From positions 25,357 through 89,356 of the forward strand of contig NZ_ADKM02000080.1 in NCBI RefSeq assembly GCF_000178155.2: a stretch of DNA of 64,000 bases. Reading direction: 5' to 3'. Shown here piece after piece: positions 25,775-35,854 of this stretch. The position numbers and the translations under genes were made by a program. The stretch is from Hominimerdicola alba 8. GTDB lineage: Bacteria; Bacillota; Clostridia; Oscillospirales; Ruminococcaceae. A model generated the notes under the pieces. It saw nothing but the letters and a program-made list of their open reading frames with translations, ran no database searches and was not told where the DNA came from. The stretch's first letter is position 1. Each line of letters opens with the position of its first letter.

Positions 25775-26746
25775 TTATTCCTTGACACCGCCTATTGTCA
25801 GACCTGCCACAAAGTATCTCTGTAAGAAAGGATAGAGTATGATTATCGGCAGGGAAGTGATGACAGTTGCCGCCGCTCTTATCGAGGTAGGTGTTACAGT
25901 TGCGGTGGAATGCTGAGCGGATTCAGCGGTCGCTTTCTGGTTGGTCACCGAGCTTAACAGCTTCATCAGCTCATACTGGAGGGTGGTCAGGTCATCATCC
26001 ATCTTGTTGTACAGCATCGCATCGAACCAGCTGTTCCACTGACCCACAGCGGTGAACAGTGCAACGGTCGCGATAACGGGCATGCAAAGCGGGAAGATTA
26101 TCTTGATGAAGATAGTCATGTGACCTGCTCCGTCTATCATTGCAGACTCGGCAAGGCTGTCGGGCAGACCGTTCATGTAAGTTCTCAGCACCAGCATGCT
26201 GAATGCGGGTACCATGCCGGGCAGTATGTAAACGAGGAAGTTGTTGGTCAGACCGAGATTTTTGTAAACGATGAATATAGGGATAAGACCGCCCGAAACG
26301 TACATAGTTACAACATACAGCAGTGACAGCTGTTTCTTGAAAAGGAATTCCTTGCGGCTGAGAATGTAAGCCAGCAGTGCAGTCACCATAGTGGAGGTAA
26401 CGGTGCCTATAACTGTTCTCAGCACACTTGTTCTTGCGGCGGCAAACATGCTCTGCTTGCCGAGAACTGTCTGATAGTTTTTAAGCGTGAACACGCGGGG
26501 CACAAGGGTTATGCCGCCTTTCAGCGCATCAAGACCGTCATTGAACGACACAGCCACCATGTTAAGAAGAGGGTAGAGTATCACGATGGAGAATATTATC
26601 ATAAAGATAGTATTCAGTGTATCGAATACCATATCGCCTTTTGAGCGGCGGCTCATTATGCCGTGTTTGGTGTTGGCGCCGATGTCCTCAGACTTGCGCT
26701 GTTTGCCCGTCTGGGGGGCGGGAAGTGTTTTTGTAAGTTCTGCCAT
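25775..26746 (-). CDS. sugar ABC transporter permease, LplC/MalG type
   Basis: 323 residues with six membrane segments. The EAA loop that contacts the ATPase reads SLAESAMIDGAGHMTIFIKI (about residue 210). A cytoplasmic N-terminal tail of about 35 residues is longer than usual. It ends the operon after the solute-binding protein and LplB-type permease. No ATPase gene is present; such LplABC systems share a multi-purpose MsmX-type ATPase encoded elsewhere. Substrates of the family are plant oligosaccharides or their acidic derivatives. Confidence 0.9.
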   Translation of the reverse strand: MAELTKTLPAPQTGKQRKSEDIGANTKHGIMSRRSKGDMVFDTLNTIFMIIFSIVILYPLLNMVAVSFNDGLDALKGGITLVPRVFTLKNYQTVLGKQSMFAAARTSVLRTVIGTVTSTMVTALLAYILSRKEFLFKKQLSLLYVVTMYVSGGLIPIFIVYKNLGLTNNFLVYILPGMVPAFSMLVLRTYMNGLPDSLAESAMIDGAGHMTIFIKIIFPLCMPVIATVALFTAVGQWNSWFDAMLYNKMDDDLTTLQYELMKLLSSVTNQKATAESAQHSTATVTPTSIRAAATVITSLPIIILYPFLQRYFVAGLTIGGVKE

Positions 26747-26761
26747 TTTCTGCGCCCTCCT

Positions 26762-27682
26762 TTAGTACAGACTTTCTTCGCCCATCGCTTTAGCGCTGGT
26801 GTTTGCTATGACTATAAGTATGATGCTGACAAGGCTCTTGAAGATACCTGCCGCAGTACCGATAGCGTAGTTGCCCTTGCCGATACCGTAGTTCAGCACG
26901 TATATGTCGATAGTTTCGGATACTGACTTTACAAGGTCGTTGCCCAGCAGATATTGCAGTTCAAAGCCTACATTCAGTACGTTGCCGACATTCATTATCA
27001 GCAGTATCAGTATGGTGGGCTTGAGTCCCGGCAGAGTTATGTGCCAGATGCGCCTCATTCTTCCTGCGCCGTCTATCGAAGCCGCCTCATACAGGTCGGG
27101 GTTGATGGAAGTTATCGCCGCCAGATAGATTATGCTGTCCCAGCCTGTTTCTTTCCAGCGTGTCGCGAACGCCACTATCCACCAGAAGTATTTCGGTTCT
27201 GCAAGCCACTGAACAGGCTTGTCTATCAGACCTGTAGCCATCAGAACCTTGTTTATAGTGCCGTTCTCCATCGAAAGGACATCGAACACGATGCCCGTCA
27301 GTATTATCATCGACAGAAAGTGCGGCAGATAGGAAATGGTCTGCACGAACTTTTTGCCCATATTGAAGCGGAACTCGCTCAGCAGTATGGCGAAGATTAT
27401 CGGGCAGACAGTGCCCAGAAACAGATTTATAATGCCCATAGCAAGGGTGTTTCTGACGCAGAGTATGAAGTCTTCGTTCCTAAACAGGAACCTGAAATTT
27501 TCAAGTCCGATGAATTCCGAGTGGAACAGACCATCGCGGGGTTTGTATCGCTGGAAAGCCATCAGCCAGCCTACCAGCGGCGCGTAGTTGAATATTATGA
27601 CATACACCACGAAGGGTATGCTAAGCAGAAGAAGCGACTTCTGATTTTTCAGCTTTTTGGCAAAATCAGGGTCTTTGAACAT
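26762..27682 (-). CDS. sugar ABC transporter permease, LplB type
   Basis: 306 residues. I choose the ATG at 27682 because GGAGGTG lies 8 bases upstream; the frame is open to 27781 but lacks a site there. It has six membrane segments, with the EAA loop as LYEAASIDGAGRMRRIWHI (about residue 190). It pairs with the LplC-type permease 15 bases downstream to form the transport channel for oligosaccharide delivered by the binding protein at 27945-29636. Confidence 0.9.
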   Translation of the reverse strand: MFKDPDFAKKLKNQKSLLLLSIPFVVYVIIFNYAPLVGWLMAFQRYKPRDGLFHSEFIGLENFRFLFRNEDFILCVRNTLAMGIINLFLGTVCPIIFAILLSEFRFNMGKKFVQTISYLPHFLSMIILTGIVFDVLSMENGTINKVLMATGLIDKPVQWLAEPKYFWWIVAFATRWKETGWDSIIYLAAITSINPDLYEAASIDGAGRMRRIWHITLPGLKPTILILLIMNVGNVLNVGFELQYLLGNDLVKSVSETIDIYVLNYGIGKGNYAIGTAAGIFKSLVSIILIVIANTSAKAMGEESLY

Positions 27683-27786
27683 TTGTTGCACCTCCGAGAA
27701 AATATATCCCAAATTTCCCAAGACAAAGATATTTGCCAAAGGCGGCAGGGGACAGATCGCCGTGTTTACAAAAGCTGTCATGATAC

Positions 27787-27805
27787 AGCCCCCTTTTCGG
27801 GGGCT
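27787..27805 (-). terminator. hairpin in the sugar ABC operon
   Basis: AGCCCCC-TTTTC-GGGGGCT stem between the binding-protein and permease genes. It has no long T run, so it probably trims or protects mRNA and so keeps the binding protein in excess. Confidence 0.5.
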
Positions 27806-27821
27806 ATATATGACAATATTT

Positions 27822-27924
27822 TATAGCAATCCGCCTTAAAATTTAGACAAAATCCAGTCACAAAACCCATAAATCCCAGCTTTTGCGACTGGATTTTGTG
27901 AATTTAAAAAGTTGGATTGCTATA
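27822..27924. repeat. 103-base palindromic element in the sugar ABC operon
   Basis: Perfect 11-base ends, TATAGCAATCC (27822-27832) and GGATTGCTATA (27914-27924), enclose a second perfect 13-base pair, ACAAAATCCAGTC (27847-27859) and GACTGGATTTTGT (27887-27899). It is MITE-like in form, or a large mRNA stem between cistrons. Confidence 0.75.
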
Positions 27925-27944
27925 GGAAGAGTTGAAAGCGTTGA

Positions 27945-29636
27945 TTATTTGCCGTTGGCAACATCGATCCTTCTCTGGATCTCAGCATCGAATGCGGGGA
28001 GAAGTATGCCGTCAACATCGCACTTCTTGTGGTAAACGTCCAGATACTCCTTCCAAGCGGAGTCGAAGTCTTCGGCTATGCAGACCTTAGGCAGGTACTC
28101 ATGCTTAACGGAAGCCATATCAGCCCATACCTGACCTTCGGGAGTGTCGGTAGTAAGTGCGTTGGAGTAAGACCACATTGGGAACCAAGCCTCGTTCTCC
28201 TGTGCGGGGTCGCAAAGTTCAACATAAGTCTTTACGCCGTAAGCATCGAAGCATTCCTTTACCTCGTCACTCAGCGAATCATAGAACTCTGTAGCCTGGT
28301 GCTGAGGGTCACAGCCGTTGATGCCGTCGTGATCCATGCCGCTGTAGTTGGGAAAGTATGCGTATGGGCAGAGATTAGCGTTCATGTAAGCCTGATCTTC
28401 GGAGTTTCTTCTCATCTCATCAGTACGTGTGAACACGCCGTCTTCGCCCTTGTTGTAGTTTACGCCCTCAAGACCCCAGTTCCTCATGGTCAGTATCTCA
28501 GGGTCGAGCAGGTCGTTCATGAACTGCATAGCGCCTTCGGGATCTTTGCAGGATACGGTTATGCCGACACCGTTGGAAACGTCCAGTGCTGAGTTGGAGT
28601 GCCAGTGCTCGTCCATGCCCTTGTCGATGGTGATGCCTACAGGAACGTAAGTGCAGTCATCAAGACCTGCTGCCTTGATAGCGTTCTCAGCATCGTTGAA
28701 ATCCCAGTGCTGGTCAACCATGCCGCAAACTCTGCCTGTTGACAGCTTGGAGATGTAAGCATCGTAGTTCATGGTGAATGTTTCGGGGTCGATGATGCCC
28801 TTCTTGTATTCCTCATTCAGCTTTCTGAAATATCTCTCAGCTGTGGGAGTGGTGTTGTAGTCGATAGCCTTGTGTGTTTCTCTGTCAACGATGCAGCAGC
28901 CGTCGTTCGGATAACCGTCGAGGAAGAAAGGTGCATTTTCAAGGCAGAAATATCTCCAGTCATCGCAGAGTATCTCGTAGCCGATATTAGGTGTGCCGTC
29001 TTCCATAGTGGGGTTGGCTTCAACGTACCTTTCTATCAGGTCAAAGTATTCATCGAGAGTTTCTATCTTGGGATAGCCTGCCCATTTCAGAACTCTTGTC
29101 TGTATCCAGAATGCTTCATCGTTGTGTACGCAGGTGGTGTCGTGATCCCAGATGTTGCCGAACTGAGGGATTATGTAAATATGACCGTCATCAGCCCTGA
29201 TGGAGTTCCACTGTGCTTCTGTGTAGAAGTTCTTTATGTTGGGATAGTTGTCCCAGAGTTCATCTATTGCGATGAAAGCACCTGCTTCGACCATTCTTGC
29301 CATGCCTGACGAAGCGTCAACGAAATCGGGGTAGTCGCCGCCTGCTATCATAACACCGATAGCTTCCTCAGCGGTCTGACCTGTCAGCCATTTCATATCG
29401 CACTTTGCGCCTATCTTTTCAGCGATAGCGTCCTGAACTACGTTGTTGTCGTCGAGTTCGTTGCCGGGTACTGCAAAAAATGCGCTGAATACCTTTACCT
29501 CAACTTCTTCACCGTTTGAATTGGTGACTTTTTCAGTCTTCTGTTCGCCCTTGCTGCCTACATTGCCGCATGCTGCCATGCCGATTGCCATTGCGAGTGC
29601 CAGTGTGAAAGCGGCTGCTCTTTTGATCTGTTTCAT
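27945..29636 (-). CDS. oligosaccharide-binding lipoprotein, LplA type
   Basis: 563 residues from the ATG at 29636 with GGAGG upstream; the open frame continues to 29771 without a site. The signal ends in MAACG (lipid Cys about 22). The rest is a large extracellular solute-binding fold of the LplA/YtcQ kind, rich in Trp, Tyr and Asp, as expected for a sugar-binding cleft (IGYEILCDDWRYFCLENAPF). It is the first gene of the LplABC-type operon; a long stem-loop between it and the permeases fits higher expression of the binding protein. Confidence 0.9.
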   Translation of the reverse strand: MKQIKRAAAFTLALAMAIGMAACGNVGSKGEQKTEKVTNSNGEEVEVKVFSAFFAVPGNELDDNNVVQDAIAEKIGAKCDMKWLTGQTAEEAIGVMIAGGDYPDFVDASSGMARMVEAGAFIAIDELWDNYPNIKNFYTEAQWNSIRADDGHIYIIPQFGNIWDHDTTCVHNDEAFWIQTRVLKWAGYPKIETLDEYFDLIERYVEANPTMEDGTPNIGYEILCDDWRYFCLENAPFFLDGYPNDGCCIVDRETHKAIDYNTTPTAERYFRKLNEEYKKGIIDPETFTMNYDAYISKLSTGRVCGMVDQHWDFNDAENAIKAAGLDDCTYVPVGITIDKGMDEHWHSNSALDVSNGVGITVSCKDPEGAMQFMNDLLDPEILTMRNWGLEGVNYNKGEDGVFTRTDEMRRNSEDQAYMNANLCPYAYFPNYSGMDHDGINGCDPQHQATEFYDSLSDEVKECFDAYGVKTYVELCDPAQENEAWFPMWSYSNALTTDTPEGQVWADMASVKHEYLPKVCIAEDFDSAWKEYLDVYHKKCDVDGILLPAFDAEIQRRIDVANGK

Positions 29637-29711
29637 AAATAAAACCTCCATAAAAACGTTTAGTTTAGCTTTGAACATATTAGCTAAATTTTGTTTTCTT
29701 TTACTGAGATT

Positions 29712-29740
29712 ATTATAGCAGATAAATCGTAATTTGTGAA
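29712..29740 (-). promoter_or_regulatory. promoter of the sugar ABC operon
   Basis: On the minus strand, TTCACA (29740-29735), 17-base spacer, TATAAT (29717-29712). Confidence 0.7.
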
Positions 29741-30005
29741 TAGTTATAACGAAATTAAGCAATAATTGCAAATATTTTTGACCAAATCAGCAAAATTTGC
29801 TTAATTGAAGTTAATGCTAGGAAAAAGTAAACAAAAATTGTTAAGTAATGCGCAATTTTTGACTAGAATAATTATTGCTGAATGTGCTATATTAATATAT
29901 TTATGTGAACGGTATAATATATCGGACTGCTTTTGTGTGCATTGAACATATATACAGCATGCGCGTAAAGCGGCTTTGTGTGATTGAAACAAGAGAATTG
30001 TGATA

Positions 30006-30034
30006 TTGACATTGATTTGTTATTGTGTTATAAT
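30006..30034 (+). promoter_or_regulatory. promoter of the phosphatase gene
   Basis: TTGACA (30006-30011), 17-base spacer, TATAAT (30029-30034). AAGGAG precedes the ATG at 30079. The stretch 29741-30005 is A+T rich with no gene seen. Confidence 0.88.
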
Positions 30035-30078
30035 TATATGTGTAATTTATGACCGTTTCTTATTAAGGAGAACCTCAC

Positions 30079-30780
30079 ATGGCTACTTATGTTATGAGCG
30101 ATATTCACGGTGAATATGAAAAGTATCTGCTGATGCTGGAGAAGATACAGTTTAAAAGCGATGATACTTTGTTTATACTGGGCGATGTGGTCGATCGCGG
30201 TGCAAGACCCGTCGATGTGCTGAAAGATATGATGAAGCGCCCGAACGTCTACCCGCTGATGGGCAACCATGACCTGCTGGCGATAGACATTCTGCACAAG
30301 CTGAATGTAGAGATAACCGAAGAGAATTATTCCGATCACCTCAGCACCGAAACGATGACCGAACTTATCGACTGGCTGAAAGACGGCGGCAGTCCGACGC
30401 TGGCACAGTTCCGCGAACTGAGTGTGGCTGACAGGCGGGATGTGCTGGATTATATGGAAGAGTTCAGCTTGTGCGAAGCGGTAGATGTCAATGACAAGAC
30501 TTATGTGATGGTGCATGCGGGTCTTGGCAATTTCCGCAAGGGCAAAAAGCTGAGGGAATACACCTTGCAGGAACTTCTGATGGACAGGCACGACCCCGAA
30601 AAAGACTACTTTGAGGACGACGATATCTACGTTATAACAGGACACACCCCCACCGTTCTGATCTGCGGCAAGCCCGAAATATATCAGAGCCACCACAATA
30701 TCTTTATCGACTGCGGCGCGTGCATGGGCGGCAGGCTGGCGTGTCTTTGCCTTGATACTATGGAAGAATTTTATATCTGA
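30079..30780 (+). CDS. metallophosphatase of the PrpA/ApaH-like (PP2A-type) family
   Basis: 233 residues. It carries all calcineurin-type metal motifs in order: DIHGEYEKY (about residue 8), GDVVDRGARP (about 36), MGNHDLL (about 63), MVHAGLG (about 140) and ITGHTPT (about 185). The size fits bacterial Ser/Thr protein phosphatases and diadenosine tetraphosphatases. Substrate is undecided between phosphoproteins and dinucleotides. It is cytoplasmic and monocistronic, with its own promoter and a terminator shared with the convergent gene. Confidence 0.88.
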   Translation: MATYVMSDIHGEYEKYLLMLEKIQFKSDDTLFILGDVVDRGARPVDVLKDMMKRPNVYPLMGNHDLLAIDILHKLNVEITEENYSDHLSTETMTELIDWLKDGGSPTLAQFRELSVADRRDVLDYMEEFSLCEAVDVNDKTYVMVHAGLGNFRKGKKLREYTLQELLMDRHDPEKDYFEDDDIYVITGHTPTVLICGKPEIYQSHHNIFIDCGACMGGRLACLCLDTMEEFYI

Positions 30781-30787
30781 ACCGTGA

Positions 30788-30822
30788 CCCGCAGTGCGCT
30801 GTGCCTGCGGGCTTTATTTTTT
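30788..30822. terminator. terminator between convergent genes
   Basis: CCCGCAG (30788-30794) / CTGCGGG (30805-30811), then CTTTATTTTTT. Confidence 0.8.
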
Positions 30823-31212
30823 GCAGATGAGCCTGTTGTGTTCACGGAGTTTTGCGGCTTCCACAGGGTCGGTAACGGCGGTGATGAGCGCGTAGCCGCT
30901 GAGAGTCCGATACAGTTCAAACCCGCTTTTCAGTTCGTCTGTGCGCCCGCAGGTATCTTCGGCGGAAGGGAAGTGTTCGGGCGGAAGATATGCGTTCATC
31001 GTCAGGCGCACGCCGCCGCCCTGTCTGCTGACACGTATCCCGCCCTGCACTTCTCCCTCGCCGTCTGCCGAAAGATGTCCCCGCACTGCCGCCAGAAACA
31101 GCAGCGCACCCACTCTCTTCTCGCGAAAGTCCTCAAAACTCAGCCCCAGTTCCGAAAGTTCACCCGCGTCCACCAGCACCGAAACTCTTCTGCCGCGCCT
31201 GCGTATCTTCAT
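30814..31212 (-). CDS. small MecA-like adaptor protein, divergent
   Basis: 132 residues with a GGGGGTGG site before the ATG. The N-terminus (MKIRRRGRRVSVLVDAGELS, then ELGLSFEDF) and the pattern of the middle strand VQGGIRVSRQGGGVRLTM resemble the N-terminal half of MecA, the adaptor that brings substrates to ClpC. The C-terminus (ELYRTLSGYALI) resembles the last part of MecA. At 132 residues it is shorter than usual MecA (about 220), lacking much of the linker. The resemblance is weak and judged by eye; it could be unrelated. Confidence 0.45.
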   Translation of the reverse strand: MKIRRRGRRVSVLVDAGELSELGLSFEDFREKRVGALLFLAAVRGHLSADGEGEVQGGIRVSRQGGGVRLTMNAYLPPEHFPSAEDTCGRTDELKSGFELYRTLSGYALITAVTDPVEAAKLREHNRLICKK

Positions 31213-31263
31213 ATTACCACCCCCGAATATGCTATGCGGTCTTGCAGTAATGTGTTACAGTAC

Positions 31264-31760
31264 ACAAAAAAGGACACCTGTGTGAGATGCCCTTATCTGT
31301 TTTATTCGGCAGAATGCAGTTCGGCAGAGTGGGGATAAGCCCCATGAATGCGCTGTCTGCTGAAAGTGTTTCAGTCCGCAAAAAAGGACACTTGCGTGAG
31401 GTATCCTTATCTGTTTTATTCGGCAGAATGCAGGTCGTCAGAGTGGGGACAAGCCCCCATGAATGCGCTGCCTGCTGAATGTGTTGCAGTACGCAAAAAA
31501 GGACACCTGCGTGAGGTGTCCTTATCTGTTTTATTCGGCTGTTTTTCTCGCGGTGAGCCTTGCCGTCAGAAGTATGCAGGTCAACAGAGTGGGGATAAGC
31601 CTCGTGAATGCGCTGTCTGCTGAATGTGTTGCAGTGCGCAAAAAAGGACACCTGCGTGAGGTGTCCTTATCTGTTTTATTCGGCTGTTTTTCTCGCGGTG
31701 AGCCTTGCCGTCAGAAGTATGCAGGTCAGCAGAGTGGGGACAAGCCCCATTAATATAATG
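31264..31760 (-). repeat. four tandem copies of a gene 3' end plus terminator
   Basis: Units begin near 31264, 31380, 31495 and 31639. Each contains a minus-strand terminator (AAGGACACC / GGTGTCCTTTTTT in the best copies) and a remnant of the C-terminal coding sequence of the CPBP gene at 31676-31918. Copies 3 and 4 are longer by about 30 bases and nearly identical. It looks like repeated duplication of the gene tail. Confidence 0.8.
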
Positions 31761-31918
31761 CCGACCCAAAGAGAATTGTCGGTGAGGGCATCACGGCTGA
31801 CCGCCGCTGTCACGGGGATATTCATAACGCTGTCTATCGCTGTGTGGCAGATGGCGGCGGGGAAGACCGACTTTGTCTTTTCGGTCATATATGTCAGCAG
31901 ATAAAGGCGAGTACACAT
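31676..31918 (-). pseudogene. 3' fragment of a CPBP (CAAX-type) membrane protease gene
   Basis: The frame encodes the last two membrane segments of a CPBP protease, with the third family motif FPAAICHTAIDS. Everything upstream is missing because the mobile element joins at 31918. The other part of the same gene lies on the far side of the element (42489-43141). If the element is removed at the TA core, the two parts join in frame (SAML-H-MCTRLYLL). It is not expected to be expressed alone, as any start would be internal. Confidence 0.8.
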
Positions 31919-31931
31919 AAAGAACTATCTC
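31906..31931. other. left attachment junction of the mobilizable element
   Basis: Chromosomal half GGCGAGTACACA, core TA (31918-31919), element half AAGAACTATCTC. The element half is the mirror image of that at the right end (one mismatch in 12). Confidence 0.8.
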
Positions 31932-31942
31932 AGGTTTTAATT

Positions 31943-33651
<1,709 letters not shown>

Positions 33652-33680
33652 TCAGGAGTATCAAGCCTGCCGTTATCTGT

Positions 33681-33854
33681 TCACGCAGACTTTTCTATCT
33701 CACGGGCGATAAGCCGGTTGATAATATCTTCCAGACTTTCATCTGTATCAGAATTGAAACTGATCTTGACACGATAGGTTGTCAGACCGATACGATACTC
33801 CGAGTAGGAGCAGTCTACCTTCTCTTTCTCTGCGGTAGTTGTTGTCTCTTTCAA
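33681..33854 (-). CDS. tnpW: TnpW family transposon protein
   Basis: 57 residues with a TTG start at 33854, 5 bases after AAAGGAGA. The sequence YRIGLTTYRVKISFNSDTDE and the basic tail INRLIAREIEKSA match the TnpW family found beside large serine recombinases in clostridial transposons. Its role in excision or regulation is not known. It lies 80 bases upstream of the recombinase on the same strand and probably shares its promoter (33934-33963). Confidence 0.75.
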   Translation of the reverse strand: MKETTTTAEKEKVDCSYSEYRIGLTTYRVKISFNSDTDESLEDIINRLIAREIEKSA

Positions 33855-33933
33855 TTGTCTCCTTTCCGCCTGCGATCATCTATCTCTACACGCATAGGCT
33901 TTTTGTTGCAGGGCGTTACTCCTGCACAGTAAT

Positions 33934-33963
33934 ATTATAGCGCGCACCGTCGAGACTTGTCCA
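33934..33963 (-). promoter_or_regulatory. promoter for tnpW and recombinase
   Basis: On the minus strand, TGGACA (33963-33958), 18-base spacer, TATAAT (33939-33934). The -10 region with flanking GCGCGC is repeated almost exactly at 34502-34531. Confidence 0.75.
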
Positions 33964-34059
33964 TAGATATTGCGCCCAAAGTTTCTGTATCTGATTTGTG
34001 CGCGTCGGACATTGTTTCGGACGGTACGGCTATAATCGTTTTGTTGTCGGTTTTATATC

Positions 34060-34446
34060 TTAAACCGCATAGGGGTTAGGCTTCTCACCGAAGAACGAAG
34101 TCTGTCCGTCAGCAACATCGTCCGACTTGTTGTCGGCATCGGCAGAGTAATCGACCAGCCCCTCAATGTCAGCATAGGACATTCCACTGTCGGTCAGCTT
34201 GCCGATCAGTGTATGCTCCGCAGTGACAGCATCGAGAAGTGCCTGCCCCTCAGCACCGCCGTAAAGCTGTGAGAGCTTATCGTAGGTGTAGAGCTTGCTA
34301 TCAATGATGACCTTGCGCCTGCGCTCTTGCACAGCCTTGATAGCCTTTTCGTAGCTGTCGAGCTTTGCCTGATTCTCGGCAAGCACAGCATCCGTAATGA
34401 TAACGGCGGACTCGTCAGCAATCTCAGCTTTTGCTTTCTTACTCAT
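34060..34446 (-). CDS. element-borne protein of unknown function
   Basis: 128 residues. The N-terminal half (about 1-60) is Ala/Lys/Glu-rich and probably helical; the middle reads SKLYTYDKLSQLYGGAEGQA; the tail is acidic and ends in QTSFFGEKPNPYAV. I recognise no domain. It lies between the recombinase module and the mobilization module, with its own promoter that copies the tnpW promoter, so the two units are probably regulated together. Confidence 0.65.
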   Translation of the reverse strand: MSKKAKAEIADESAVIITDAVLAENQAKLDSYEKAIKAVQERRRKVIIDSKLYTYDKLSQLYGGAEGQALLDAVTAEHTLIGKLTDSGMSYADIEGLVDYSADADNKSDDVADGQTSFFGEKPNPYAV

Positions 34447-34501
34447 TCACATCACCTCACTTCATCTGATATTGCAGGATACTCACATACCCCACGATAA
34501 T

Positions 34502-34531
34502 ATTATAGCGCGCAATAAAGCCGTTTGTCTA
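34502..34531 (-). promoter_or_regulatory. promoter for the 34060 gene
   Basis: On the minus strand, TAGACA (34531-34526), 18-base spacer, TATAAT (34507-34502). The surrounding 80 bases resemble the tnpW promoter region (33926-34015). Confidence 0.75.
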
Positions 34532-35182
34532 CTGGTATTGCGCTCAAACTTTCTGCTTCATTAGAGTTTTGCGTTCGACAGAATGTTATGGGGAATTTCA
34601 AAAAGCTCCAGTGTGTTCGGCTTCACTTTTACCACTAATGATACAGAGAAACTATGACCTTCTACATATCAATACCAAATTATTCTGCCATTCGCTAAGT
34701 ACCGCCGAGATATTCTCCGTTATGCACAAACAGACTATAAAAATTTCAGTAAAAGATTTTGCAGACTATGCTTAACGAAGCCGTGATTATTATGGTAATA
34801 ACTATTGAGAAGGATTTTCACCAGATTGCCGCACTCCCAGCACGATAACTGCGCCGTACCAGATTACAATTTCAAGAGTGATGATGAATGAGAGCATCAC
34901 GCTGGAGCGTGAGCGAGATACCGCCGACCGAAGCGGCGGTGAGAGATGTCGCATTCGCTCCACGAATTCGCTGACGGAGCATCGAAAGCCTGAGCAGAGC
35001 GATAAGCTCAGGCGAAAAAAATATGCGCCATAGCGCAACAAAAATAACAAGCATTGTATTTTGCGCCGCACAGCGAGCGAAAATACCAAATGCTTGTTGG
35101 GGACACCCCAAGCCCCGAAATGACCGCACAGCGGTCAGAAAAAATCGGCTTACGCCGAAATAAATACAAAGGAGACACCACT
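34532..35182. other. non-coding region with probable transfer origin
   Basis: There is no credible gene here. From about 34890 the stretch is full of inverted repeats: GCCTGAGC/GCTCAGGC followed by AAAAAAA, AACAAGCATT (35046-35055)/AATGCTTGTT (35089-35098), GGGGACACCCC (35099-35109) and ACCGC/GCGGT. Position just upstream of mobC and relaxase genes is where oriT lies in mobilizable elements. The nick site cannot be read. Confidence 0.5.
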
Positions 35183-35854
35183 ATGGAAACCGAGAAAAAG
35201 AAGCGTGGCAGACCGCCCAAGCGCAAGGCTATGGAGTTCGAGGGTATGACCTACGAGGGAGCTATCAATAATGCTCTGGACAAAGAGGTTGCTGCCGAGC
35301 TTGACGATACCCTTGCAAACAAGTCCGAGGACGAGCTTTCCGATGATGAACGCAAGTACCTGAAACGCAAGAGGGAGAAGAAGTCTTACACACTGAATGT
35401 CAGGTTCACCGAATCGGAAATGCAGGACATCATAGCGAAGTGTGAGCAGTACGGTTACAAGAACAAGACCGAGTATATCCGTGATTGTGTTCGTGCGAGG
35501 GTTGACTTCACTCCCGACCGCAACGCTTATGCCGAGGTCAACAAAGTTATGAAACGCATCGGGAGCAATGTGAATCAGATACTACTTCTTATGCGCAGGA
35601 CAGGACATATTTACGACCAAGATATTCAGCAGATCAAAGAGGGGGTAAACGAAATTTGGCATACACTTCTATCCATACGATCAGGGCAACAGTCAGCGCA
35701 GCGATCGCTTACATCACAAACGGAGATAAGACCGTCAACGGTATATATGTCAACTCTTATGCTTGCCGAAGCGACAGTGCAGGAGCAAGCGAGGACTTCC
35801 GAGCCGTCCGAGGAACAGGCACAGGGCGAACACAGATCCTTGCCTATCACATGA
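35183..35854 (+). CDS. mobC: MobC-like mobilization accessory protein
   Basis: 223 residues; the ATG at 35183 has AAAGGAGA upstream. The basic N-terminus (KKKRGRPPKRK) is followed by a ribbon-helix-helix-like DNA-binding stretch YTLNVRFTESEMQDIIAKCE and the MobC-type end NVNQILLLMRRTG. It would bind oriT and help the relaxase. The last 66 codons (about 157-223) overlap the relaxase gene in another frame for 199 bases; the conserved MobC part ends before the overlap, so the tail may be a by-product of the missing stop codon. Confidence 0.82.
   Translation: METEKKKRGRPPKRKAMEFEGMTYEGAINNALDKEVAAELDDTLANKSEDELSDDERKYLKRKREKKSYTLNVRFTESEMQDIIAKCEQYGYKNKTEYIRDCVRARVDFTPDRNAYAEVNKVMKRIGSNVNQILLLMRRTGHIYDQDIQQIKEGVNEIWHTLLSIRSGQQSAQRSLTSQTEIRPSTVYMSTLMLAEATVQEQARTSEPSEEQAQGEHRSLPIT

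Noticed and set aside
31264..31760. Regularly spaced repeats that look at first like a CRISPR array
   Set aside because: Units are 115-144 bases, the repeated part is most of the unit, spacers are not unique and no cas genes are near. They are tandem copies of a gene tail with a terminator.
34569..34775. Possible 68-residue gene before the transfer origin
   Set aside because: No ribosome site, and no protein-like composition that can be recognised.
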